Origin: Paenibacillus sp.
GTDB taxonomy: Bacteria; Bacillota; Bacilli; Paenibacillales; Paenibacillaceae
Assembly (NCBI GenBank): GCA_029256665.1
Contig: JAQSXN010000044.1
Location: forward strand, 1 to 12,237
Direction: 5' to 3'
Length of the DNA stretch: 12,237 nt
Made by a program: the position numbers and the translations under genes. This document shows, one piece after another, positions 6,502 through 12,237 of the stretch. The stretch's first letter is position 1. Every line of letters starts with the position of its first letter. A model generated the notes under the pieces. That model saw only the letters and a program-made list of their open reading frames with translations, was not told where the DNA came from and did not search any database.

Positions 6502-7218
6502 TTAGCTGCGCAGGACGAGCTGATCCCCGCTTAAATAGGGTACTTCGCGGATGGTGTTGGTCCGCGCGCAGAATTCGATATCCTGTTTCTGTCCGAGTTT
6601 AAGCAGCCGTTTGCCGGAAGCGCTGTTCATGAGCAGCTCTTCGATACGATGCCGCCGCTCGGCATACAGCGACTCCATCGCGACGCCGAAATCATCCGTT
6701 TCTATGCCGGCGCCGCCGTTCAGGCATCTCATATGGTGGAGGAGCATACCCGCGCACAAGCCGTCTTCTATGGCAAATTCATCGTGGCTTCCCGCGCACA
6801 TGATCACAATGTCGCGTCGCAGCTCGAGAGCGAGCTTTGCGCAAGCTTCGGCATTAAGCAGCGACGCGGCTAGGACATGTTCGGCCCGTGTCGACTTATG
6901 GATGGCTCTCGTGCCATTGGTCGTGGTCAGGATGACCCGGCGTCCCTTGACCGCGTCCGCAGCGTATTCCGCGGGGGAGTTGCCGTAATCGAAGCCCGAT
7001 ATTTTGCGGCAAAACCTCTCCCCTCCAAGCAAATCCCCCGGACGTTGCAGCGCTTTCGCGTCCATGACGGTTTCGGCGGGGATGACGCTGGAAGCCCCGG
7101 ACGACAAAGCGGTCGCGATGGTGCTCGTCGCCCGCAGCACATCGATAACAATCGCCGTTCTGTGATGGAATTTGGCGACGCAAGCCTCGTTAACGCTTGA
7201 TATGACCTGGACCATCAT
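6502..7218 (-). CDS. comB: 2-phosphosulfolactate phosphatase (ComB)
   Basis: It hydrolyses (2R)-phospho-3-sulfolactate to (R)-3-sulfolactate and phosphate with Mg2+. The 238-residue protein has the ComB family landmarks: AIVIDVLRATST (residues 22-33, with Asp26 and Arg29), GFDYGNSPAEY, VILTTTNGTRAI in the middle, and CAGSHDEFAIEDGLCAGM. The start at 7218 was preferred over the next ATG (7215) because AGAAGG lies 9 bases upstream. It follows comA by 60 bases on the same strand, with no terminator between, and so is probably co-transcribed. In methanogens the pair serves coenzyme M synthesis. In Bacillus, where homologues are yitC and yitD, the product sulfolactate accumulates in spores. No sulfolactate dehydrogenase (ComC) is in the window, which suits sulfolactate as the end product. 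Confidence 0.95.
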   Translation of the reverse strand: MMVQVISSVNEACVAKFHHRTAIVIDVLRATSTIATALSSGASSVIPAETVMDAKALQRPGDLLGGERFCRKISGFDYGNSPAEYAADAVKGRRVILTTTNGTRAIHKSTRAEHVLAASLLNAEACAKLALELRRDIVIMCAGSHDEFAIEDGLCAGMLLHHMRCLNGGAGIETDDFGVAMESLYAERRHRIEELLMNSASGKRLLKLGQKQDIEFCARTNTIREVPYLSGDQLVLRS

Positions 7219-7278
7219 AAGAAAAAACCTTCTTTCTTAAAGTACGTTGCAATCCCAATCGGACTTTTTAAACTACCT

Positions 7279-8106
7279 CTAAATCATATAATCAATGTCG
7301 GTTATGCTGCGCCCTAAATGAAAGGTGTCGGAGCGAAGTCCCCTGCGCATCGCCTCGAGCGCCAGCGCATCCGCAGGCGCGATGTTGCCGAGATGGACGG
7401 AGGGACCGAATTGCTGCAGCAGCTCGACCTGTTGCCCCTTTAGCGGCGCTTCCCACATCAGCTTTCCCGCGGAGTCGATCCGCGCGAGCACGCTTTCCAG
7501 CACGGCCTCCTTGCAGCGGCCTTTCTCGTCAAACAATCCGACGTTTATGCCGGATTCCCTCGCTTCCACCGTAACGAGCTCCGCCCCAGCTTCCCAATCG
7601 CAATGAGCCGTAAAGGCCAGCTCCTCGGGATCGATAACCGATCCTGCAGCCTTCTTGCCATATTCCGTCGTGACGGATAGGCCCCTTGCCACACATTCCT
7701 TGATCAATCTCGTTCGCTTGATCCGGTCCAGCTCGATCGTTCCGTCGGATATCTCGACGCCGGTAAATCCATAATCCTGCATCGAATCGAGAAACGATTG
7801 GACGACATTTTGTTTGATGGCGGCTTCGAGAAGCGTCCCGCCGGGCAACGAGATAATACCGCTTTCGGCCGCCAGACGCAGCTTCTGCCTAAGCAGCTCG
7901 GAATCGTACAGCACGGACGTGCCGAATGCCAGCTTGAGCATGTCGACGTAAGGGCCCGCCACTCCGATAAAGTCGGCCAGGCTATGCGCGCCCAGTCCTT
8001 TGTCGATGACCATCGTCTGACCGAGCTTGTTCCTCCGGTCCCTGGCCCGGCTGCCGCTGGGATCCTTCAATAGCTGATGCCAGTTGTCTGATACAGCTGT
8101 TCTCAT
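7279..8106 (-). CDS. comA: Phosphosulfolactate synthase (ComA)
   Basis: It joins sulfite to phosphoenolpyruvate to form (2R)-phospho-3-sulfolactate, the substrate of the adjacent ComB. The 275-residue protein is a TIM-barrel of the ComA family. Visible landmarks are GQTMVIDKGLG near residue 29, DFIGVAGPYVDMLKLAFGTS at about 44-63, LPGGTLLEAAI near 92, GFTGVEISDGTIEL at about 114-127, and a C-terminal HLGNIAPADALALEAMRRGLRSDTF segment. The start ATG at 8106-8104 has GAAGGAGAC at a good distance upstream. It is the first gene of a comA-comB unit pointing away from yqhV-spoIIIA; the divergent gap to yqhV is 167 bases. I could not find a clear sigma-A, sigma-E or sigma-G promoter in that gap. A spore role is inferred from Bacillus and from the neighbours. 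Confidence 0.95.
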   Translation of the reverse strand: MRTAVSDNWHQLLKDPSGSRARDRRNKLGQTMVIDKGLGAHSLADFIGVAGPYVDMLKLAFGTSVLYDSELLRQKLRLAAESGIISLPGGTLLEAAIKQNVVQSFLDSMQDYGFTGVEISDGTIELDRIKRTRLIKECVARGLSVTTEYGKKAAGSVIDPEELAFTAHCDWEAGAELVTVEARESGINVGLFDEKGRCKEAVLESVLARIDSAGKLMWEAPLKGQQVELLQQFGPSVHLGNIAPADALALEAMRRGLRSDTFHLGRSITDIDYMI

Positions 8107-8273
8107 CGCAAATCGTCTCCTTCATAACCTTCTCTTGGGGAAAGGTACCGCTTGGTTGAAACAATAATCCACTATATGCGGCTATCCATGGGCTGGTGTC
8201 CGGCATGAAGAGGGGACAAGCGCGCATATATATAGACCACGAATCCGGAAATCGAGAGAGGAGGAATACCACG

Positions 8274-8540
8274 ATGCTTAATAAAATCGTCATGGCGATG
8301 GCTTCGCTCCGGTTTTTGTCCGGCACCATCGAAATTTGCGCGGCGATCCTGATGCTTCGGCTGAACCAGATCGACAAGGCGCTCGTCGTCAACTCGTCGC
8401 TCGCCCTTGTTGGACCGATTATATTAATCGCGACAACGACGATCGGGCTGGTCGGTCTATCGGATAAGCTGTCGCCTTCCAAGTTCATATGGGTCGCCGC
8501 CGGCGTCTGCTGCCTTATGATCGGCATTCTGAAAAAATAG
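8274..8540 (+). CDS. yqhV: YqhV family (DUF2619) small membrane protein
   Basis: An 88-residue protein with three hydrophobic segments at about residues 10-32, 37-60 and 68-86 and hardly any soluble part. It matches YqhV of B. subtilis in size, topology and position directly upstream of spoIIIAA. The ATG at 8274 was chosen because AGAGGAGG (8257-8264) lies 9 bases upstream; an in-frame ATG at 8196 would add 26 charged residues not typical of the family and has no ribosome binding site. Function is unknown. It is separated from spoIIIAA by 134 bases that hold a hairpin, a direct repeat and a sigma-E promoter, so it need not be co-expressed with the spoIIIA operon. Confidence 0.88.
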   Translation: MLNKIVMAMASLRFLSGTIEICAAILMLRLNQIDKALVVNSSLALVGPIILIATTTIGLVGLSDKLSPSKFIWVAAGVCCLMIGILKK

Positions 8541-8550
8541 CAAAGCGAGA

Positions 8551-8592
8551 CTCTATTAACCGTGCAGGCTCTTTGACGGTTCTCTCTATTAA
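8551..8592. repeat. Direct repeat and hairpin between yqhV and spoIIIAA
   Basis: CTCTATTAA occurs at 8551-8559 and again at 8584-8592. Between them AACCGT (8558-8563) pairs with ACGGTT (8576-8581) around a 12-base loop. It could be a weak terminator for yqhV or a regulator site upstream of the spoIIIA promoter. No T-run follows the stem. Confidence 0.45.
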
Positions 8593-8608
8593 ATAGGACA
8601 ATCCCGGG

Positions 8609-8637
8609 ACATAATGTCGCCGAGACAAGCATACATA
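8609..8637 (+). promoter_or_regulatory. Sigma-E promoter of the spoIIIA operon
   Basis: ACATAAT (8609-8615) and CATACATA (8630-8637) are separated by 14 bases. This is close to the mother-cell sigma-E consensus (about KMATATT, 14-15 bases, CATACAHT). Transcription would begin near 8644, some 30 bases before the spoIIIAA ATG. spoIIIA is an established sigma-E operon in B. subtilis. Confidence 0.8.
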
Positions 8638-8674
8638 TGTAACGATCAAGGACAAACATCCGGGAGTGATAGGG

Positions 8675-9715
8675 ATGCTTTCACATGTGTCGCACTTGCT
8701 GCCGCTGGAGCTTAAACGTCTGCTCGAAGGGATGCCGGCCGAAGCGAAGGCGCAGCTGGAGGAAATCCGCATTCGCGAGAATCGACCGCTCGAGATCGCT
8801 TACGCCGGCAACAGCCGGTTCATCATGTCAGACTCCACTTTAAAGCCCGTTGCCGACCAAGCCGTCAAGCCGACGGCCGAGCAATGCCGCAAGCTGTTGG
8901 AGAGAATTACGAATTACTCGCTATACGCAATGGAAGAGGAGCTGCGCAGAGGATACATTACGGTGTCCGGCGGGCATCGGATCGGACTGGCGGGAAGGAC
9001 GATATTGGACGGCGGGACGGTCAGGGGCATTCGCGATATCGGCGGTTTTAACATCCGGATCGCCCGGGAAGTCATCGGAGCCTCCGTTCATCTGCTGCCG
9101 AAGCTGCTGGATCGCGCCAGAGCCACGATCGCTTCGACTTTAATACTAGCCCCGCCGCAGCAAGGCAAGACGACGCTCGTCCGCGACATCGCCCGTACGG
9201 TGAGCTACGGCTCCTGGCCCGGGGCGGAAGCCGCGAAATGGCGGGGGAGAAAAGTCGGCATCGTGGACGAAAGATCCGAAATCGCCGCATGCGTGAGGGG
9301 GATCCCCACCTTTGACGTCGGGCCGCGAACGGACGTCATGGACGCATGCCCCAAGGCTGAAGGCATGATGATGCTGCTCCGCTCCATGTCGCCGGAGGTG
9401 CTGGTCGTGGACGAGATCGGCCGGCAGGAGGACGCGGACGCGATTCGCGAAGCCAGTCACGCGGGCGTCGCGATCGTCGCTACCGCCCACGCCTATGACA
9501 TTCAAGACGCCAAGGGCCGGCCGGAGCTGTACAAGCTGATTCATGAAGGGACGTTCGCCCAGATCGTGGAGCTTCGGCGAACGGCGGAGGGCATCATGCA
9601 CCGGATTGTCGGCGCGGCTGGCACGACCGGCGCTACCGGCGCAAGCTCGAGGACTTCGGAGTCGTATCCGGGCATACTCAGCTTAGCCGGGCGCCAGCGG
9701 CAGGATGAACCATGA
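8675..9715 (+). CDS. spoIIIAA: Stage III sporulation ATPase SpoIIIAA
   Basis: A mother-cell ATPase related to the secretion ATPases of type II/IV systems. It is thought to energise the SpoIIIA-SpoIIQ channel that links mother cell and engulfed forespore. The 346 residues include an N-terminal domain, a Walker A loop APPQQGKTT (159-167) and Walker B LVVDEIG (243-249), plus the family segment RRGYITVSGGHRIGLAG upstream. The first residue of the P-loop is Ala where the general GxxxxGKT consensus has Gly. A tail of some 35 residues beyond about residue 312 contains Gly-X-X triplets and makes it longer than B. subtilis SpoIIIAA (307). I chose ATG 8675 because GGGAG (8662-8666) is 8 bases upstream; the in-frame GTG at 8666 lies inside that site. 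The stop overlaps the spoIIIAB start (ATGA). Confidence 0.96.
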   Translation: MLSHVSHLLPLELKRLLEGMPAEAKAQLEEIRIRENRPLEIAYAGNSRFIMSDSTLKPVADQAVKPTAEQCRKLLERITNYSLYAMEEELRRGYITVSGGHRIGLAGRTILDGGTVRGIRDIGGFNIRIAREVIGASVHLLPKLLDRARATIASTLILAPPQQGKTTLVRDIARTVSYGSWPGAEAAKWRGRKVGIVDERSEIAACVRGIPTFDVGPRTDVMDACPKAEGMMMLLRSMSPEVLVVDEIGRQEDADAIREASHAGVAIVATAHAYDIQDAKGRPELYKLIHEGTFAQIVELRRTAEGIMHRIVGAAGTTGATGASSRTSESYPGILSLAGRQRQDEP

Positions 9716-10230
9716 TCAAGCTGATCGGCGCGATCATGATCATCGTGGCCGGCACGCTGATCGGGTTTCAGCAAGCTGCCCGGTTCGCGGAACGCCCTAG
9801 GCAGCTAAGACAGCTGGCGCACGCCTTGCAGCGGCTGGAGACGGAGATCGGTTACGGTCATACCCCCTTGCCCGAGGCGCTGGAACGAACGGCTACCGCC
9901 TCGCCGCCGCCTATCTCGTCCATGTTGAGACAGGCGGCTCAAGGCGTATTGGCGGCGGAGGGTCCCTCATTCCAAGAGAGCTGGACCGAGGCAATCAAAG
10001 CCCATTGGCGCGACACTTCGTTGAAGGCAAGCGAGCAAGGCGTGCTGCTGAGGCTGGGGACTACGCTTGGCATTAGCGACAAGGAAGACCAGATGAAACA
10101 TCTGAAGCTGGCGTTGTCCCAATTAAAGGCCGAAGAAGACTCCGCGCGCGACGATCAAGTCCGCTACGAGAAAATGTGGAAGAGCCTCGGCGTATTGCTG
10201 GCCGTACTGATCGTCATTTTGATGGTGTAA
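9712..10230 (+). CDS. spoIIIAB: Stage III sporulation protein SpoIIIAB
   Basis: A 172-residue protein with one transmembrane helix at the N terminus (about 5-22), a helical cytoplasmic domain of about 130 residues, and a second helix at the C terminus (about 153-171). SpoIIIAB structurally resembles the GspF platform protein of type II secretion and is the likely partner of the SpoIIIAA ATPase. Recognisable features are ERPRQLRQLAHALQRLETEI after the first helix and LGISDKEDQMKHLKLALSQL before the last. Its ATG overlaps the stop of spoIIIAA by the ATGA arrangement, indicating translational coupling and equal production. Length matches B. subtilis (171). Confidence 0.96.
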   Translation: MIKLIGAIMIIVAGTLIGFQQAARFAERPRQLRQLAHALQRLETEIGYGHTPLPEALERTATASPPPISSMLRQAAQGVLAAEGPSFQESWTEAIKAHWRDTSLKASEQGVLLRLGTTLGISDKEDQMKHLKLALSQLKAEEDSARDDQVRYEKMWKSLGVLLAVLIVILMV

Positions 10231-10245
10231 GAGGGTGCGCTGCTA

Positions 10246-10449
10246 ATGAATATCGATGTGAGCGCCATATTCCAGATCGCGGGGATTGGCATTATCATCG
10301 CCATGATCCATTCCGTGCTGAAGCAAATGGGCAAAGAAGATATGGCGCATTGGGTAACGGTTATCGGGTTCGTCGTCGTGTTGTTTATGGTGGTCCGTTT
10401 GCTGAACGAATTGTTCCAGGAAATCAAGACGATCTTTTTGTTCCAGTAG
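10246..10449 (+). CDS. spoIIIAC: Stage III sporulation protein SpoIIIAC
   Basis: A 67-residue protein with two transmembrane helices (about 5-25 and 33-53) joined by a short charged loop (KQMGKEDMAHW). It belongs to the SpoIIIAC/SpoIIIAD family and is a membrane component of the forespore-feeding channel complex. The ATG lies 15 bases after the spoIIIAB stop and has a GAGGGTG ribosome binding site. The stop codon is immediately followed by a GTG, and the spoIIIAD ribosome binding site overlaps the end of this gene. Size and sequence are typical of the family. Confidence 0.96.
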   Translation: MNIDVSAIFQIAGIGIIIAMIHSVLKQMGKEDMAHWVTVIGFVVVLFMVVRLLNELFQEIKTIFLFQ

Positions 10450-10458
10450 GTGAACGCG

Positions 10459-10854
10459 GTGGAAATGATTCAAATCGTCGGGCTCGGCCTGATTGCGACG
10501 GTGCTGATTCTGGTCGTGAAAGAACAGAAGCCGATGTTCGCTTTCCTGCTCGCGGCATTTACGGGACTGTTCATCTTTCTGTATGTCATCGGGAAGATCG
10601 AAGCGGTCATCACGGTGCTGGAGGATCTCGCGAACAAATCGGGCATCCCGTCCATCTATCTCAAGACGGTGCTCAAAATTATCGGCATCGCGTACATTGC
10701 GGAGTTCGGCGCGCAGATCGTGCGGGACGCGGGGCAGGAGAGCATCGCTTCGAAAATCGAATTTGCCGGCAAAGTGTTTATCCTCGTCATGGCGATCCCT
10801 ATCATTAGCGTTATCGTAGAGACGGTGCTCGGACTGTTGCCGACGGGGAGCTGA
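10459..10854 (+). CDS. spoIIIAD: Stage III sporulation protein SpoIIIAD
   Basis: A 131-residue membrane protein with about four hydrophobic segments (roughly 4-18, 27-47, 65-85 and 102-125). Its first half resembles SpoIIIAC and it is part of the same channel complex. The family start IQIVGLGLIATVLILVVKEQKP is clear. There are three possible starts: GTG 10450 (next to the spoIIIAC stop, with no ribosome binding site), GTG 10459 and ATG 10465. I chose GTG 10459 because AGGTGA (10448-10453) lies 5 bases upstream and because it begins close to the conserved IQIVGLG. The stop is followed after 8 bases by the spoIIIAE ATG. Confidence 0.94.
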   Translation: MEMIQIVGLGLIATVLILVVKEQKPMFAFLLAAFTGLFIFLYVIGKIEAVITVLEDLANKSGIPSIYLKTVLKIIGIAYIAEFGAQIVRDAGQESIASKIEFAGKVFILVMAIPIISVIVETVLGLLPTGS

Positions 10855-10862
10855 ATGAAAGG

Positions 10863-12125
10863 ATGAAGAAATCGGGCGCCCGGGCAAGGGCCAAGCTGCT
10901 GCTCGTCCTGTTTTTCTTCGCTCTCGCCTTCCAATTGACGCCGGTCGCGCTTGAGGCGCGGTCGGCGGGAGATCCGGGAGAGCAAGTCGGGAGCGGCGAA
11001 GAATCGGGAAGCGCAAGCGGCGTGGCGACGCCGGCGGCAGAGACGCTTGCCCAAGACTCGCTCTCCGGATTGGATACGGAAGGCGTCGAGCAGTATTGGA
11101 GCAAGCTGAGCAGCGAATACGGCGGATTTTTCCCGGAAGGGAGGATGCCGACCTTCCGGGAAATGCTGCTGCCCGGCGGAGGCTTCAAGCTGACGGACGT
11201 GCTGCAAGGGCTGCTGCGATATTTGTGGCATGAAGTGCTTTACAATGGCAAGCTGCTCGTCACCATCGTCATGCTCACGGTGTTCAGCATGGTGCTGGAG
11301 ACGATGCAGACGGCGTTCGAGCGTAGCGCGATCAGCAAGGTGGCCTATTCGATCACGTTCATGGTGCTCGTCATCATCGCGGTTAACAGCTTCCACGTGG
11401 CCATCGGCTACGCCAGGGAAGCGATCGAAAGCATGATCGCCTTTATGCTCGCGATGGTGCCGCTTCTGCTCACGCTGCTGGCCTCGATGGGAAGCATCGT
11501 ATCGGTGTCGGTGCTGCATCCGCTTATCATCTTTATGATTCACGCGGTAGGCACGGTCATCTACGCATTCGTATTTCCGCTTTTGTTTTTCTCGGCAGTG
11601 CTTCACATCGCGAGCGCGCTTACGGATAAGTTCAAGGTCACTCAACTGGCGAATTTGCTGAGAACGGTGGCGGTAGGAGCGCTCGGCGTTATGCTGACGG
11701 TGTTTCTTGGCGTAATTTCGGTGCAAGGAGCGACGGGCGCCGTCACGGACGGAGTCACCTTGCGCACGGCCAAGTTCGTGACCGGCAATTTCGTTCCCGT
11801 TGTAGGCCGGATGTTCTCCGACGCCGCCGATACGGTGATCTCGGCCTCCATGCTGGCCAAGAACGCGATCGGAATCGCGGGCGTGATCGTGCTTCTGTTC
11901 TTAAGCGCCTTTCCCGCGCTGAAAATATTGACGCTGGCGCTGATCTACCATATAGCCGCGGCCGTCATGCAGCCGCTCGGCGATTCGCCGATCGCGGATT
12001 GCCTGCAGACGATCGGGAAGACGATGATCTACGTGTTCGCCGCCCTTGCCGCCGTCAGCCTGATGTTTTTTCTCGCGGTGACGATTATATTGACGGCTGG
12101 CAACGCGGCGCTCATGGTGCGATAG
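10863..12125 (+). CDS. spoIIIAE: Stage III sporulation protein SpoIIIAE
   Basis: The largest membrane component of the SpoIIIA complex, probably with transport-like topology. The 420 residues begin with a signal peptide (basic MKKSGARARAK, hydrophobic core to about residue 26, possible cleavage near 32). A hydrophilic Gly/Ser/Ala/Glu-rich segment (about 33-110) follows, then some seven or more transmembrane segments near 130-150, 157-177, 190-210, 219-253 (two), 266-286, 330-370 (two) and 387-415. It is somewhat longer than B. subtilis SpoIIIAE (399), mainly in the linker after the signal peptide. GGGGAG at 10845-10850 and AAAGG just before the ATG are the only ribosome binding sequences, both at non-ideal distance, so translation is probably coupled to spoIIIAD. 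Confidence 0.95.
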   Translation: MKKSGARARAKLLLVLFFFALAFQLTPVALEARSAGDPGEQVGSGEESGSASGVATPAAETLAQDSLSGLDTEGVEQYWSKLSSEYGGFFPEGRMPTFREMLLPGGGFKLTDVLQGLLRYLWHEVLYNGKLLVTIVMLTVFSMVLETMQTAFERSAISKVAYSITFMVLVIIAVNSFHVAIGYAREAIESMIAFMLAMVPLLLTLLASMGSIVSVSVLHPLIIFMIHAVGTVIYAFVFPLLFFSAVLHIASALTDKFKVTQLANLLRTVAVGALGVMLTVFLGVISVQGATGAVTDGVTLRTAKFVTGNFVPVVGRMFSDAADTVISASMLAKNAIGIAGVIVLLFLSAFPALKILTLALIYHIAAAVMQPLGDSPIADCLQTIGKTMIYVFAALAAVSLMFFLAVTIILTAGNAALMVR

Positions 12126-12184
12126 AGAAGCCTTGGATTCGGCGGAAAGACGATCCACAAATTTCGGTGGGAGGTGAGCTGAAT

Positions 12185-12237
12185 GTGATGACTTGGCTGA
12201 GCGACTGGCTGCGGGATATTATCGCCGTTATCCTGCT
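12185..12237 (+). CDS. spoIIIAF: SpoIIIAF, N-terminal fragment cut by the window end
   Basis: Seventeen codons reading MMTWLSDWLRDIIAVIL run off the end of the window. They resemble the SpoIIIAF N terminus (a short amphipathic part entering the first transmembrane helix), and this is where spoIIIAF belongs, 59 bases after spoIIIAE. SpoIIIAF is a membrane protein whose soluble domain resembles ring-forming domains of type III secretion systems. GGGAGGTGAG (12169-12178) is a strong ribosome binding site; GTG 12185 and ATG 12188 are both usable starts. An ATG at 12182-12184 region reads straight into a stop in another frame and is not used. Confidence 0.85.
   Translation, partial: MMTWLSDWLRDIIAVIL

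Noticed and set aside
8166-8181. Sigma-E-like -10 (CATATAGT) on the minus strand upstream of comA
   Set aside because: It has two mismatches to the -10 and no ATA-type -35 at 13-15 bases, so I cannot support it as a promoter.
8203-8232. Sigma-G-like GCATG, 17 bases, CATATAT upstream of yqhV
   Set aside because: The -10 fails at the conserved final TA positions, and AT-repeat sequence produces such matches by chance.
7982-8659. Minus-strand open frame of 225 codons across yqhV and the comA start
   Set aside because: It overlaps the well-supported comA in a different frame and yqhV on the other strand, and has no recognisable domains or ribosome binding site.
10656-11726. Long minus-strand open frame (356 codons) opposite spoIIIAD/spoIIIAE
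   Set aside because: Its translation is very rich in Arg, His and Asp with no domain features, as expected from the complement of GC-rich membrane-protein genes. The plus-strand genes are clearly real.

Overview
The window looks like a chromosomal segment of an endospore-forming Firmicute, most likely Paenibacillaceae (Paenibacillus/Cohnella-like). This rests on the sporulation genes, the Bacillus-type gene order, strong AGGAGG-type ribosome binding sites and a GC-rich codon style that is uniform across the window. The genus assignment is an inference. I see no rRNA, tRNA, CRISPR array, insertion sequence or phage gene, and no gene-free stretch longer than 300 bases.

Layout. (1) 42-1396, minus strand: yqhP-like and yqhQ, two membrane proteins of unknown role. 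(2) 1592-4371, plus strand: yqhR, aroQ (yqhS), an M24 Xaa-Pro peptidase (yqhT) and efp, ending at a strong terminator at 4386-4416. (3) 4498-5867, plus strand: a monofunctional LysC-type aspartokinase with its own promoter, an internal Shine-Dalgarno and start for a separate regulatory beta subunit, and a terminator shared with the convergent gene. (4) 5902-8106, minus strand: a DUF441 (YtwI-like) membrane protein, then comA and comB, which make (R)-3-sulfolactate from phosphoenolpyruvate and sulfite. (5) 8274-12237, plus strand: yqhV, then the spoIIIA operon (spoIIIAA, AB, AC, AD, AE and the first codons of AF), preceded by a very good sigma-E promoter match.

How the parts fit. Regions 1, 2 and 5 follow the Bacillus subtilis order yqhP-yqhQ-yqhR-yqhS-yqhT-efp-yqhV-spoIIIA. 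Regions 3 and 4 sit between efp and yqhV, where B. subtilis has nothing, so this is lineage-specific rearrangement within a conserved neighbourhood. The placement puts sulfolactate synthesis (a known abundant spore solute in B. subtilis) directly beside the mother-cell operon for the SpoIIIA-SpoIIQ channel that feeds the forespore. Aspartokinase also supplies the aspartate pathway that leads to diaminopimelate and dipicolinate.

Most of the window consists of well-known families. I do not see a wholly new system. The points most worth a second look are the inserted lysC/comAB block, the alpha/beta dual start in aspartokinase with no room for a lysine riboswitch, the altered Walker A of SpoIIIAA, and several small repeats and hairpins between genes.
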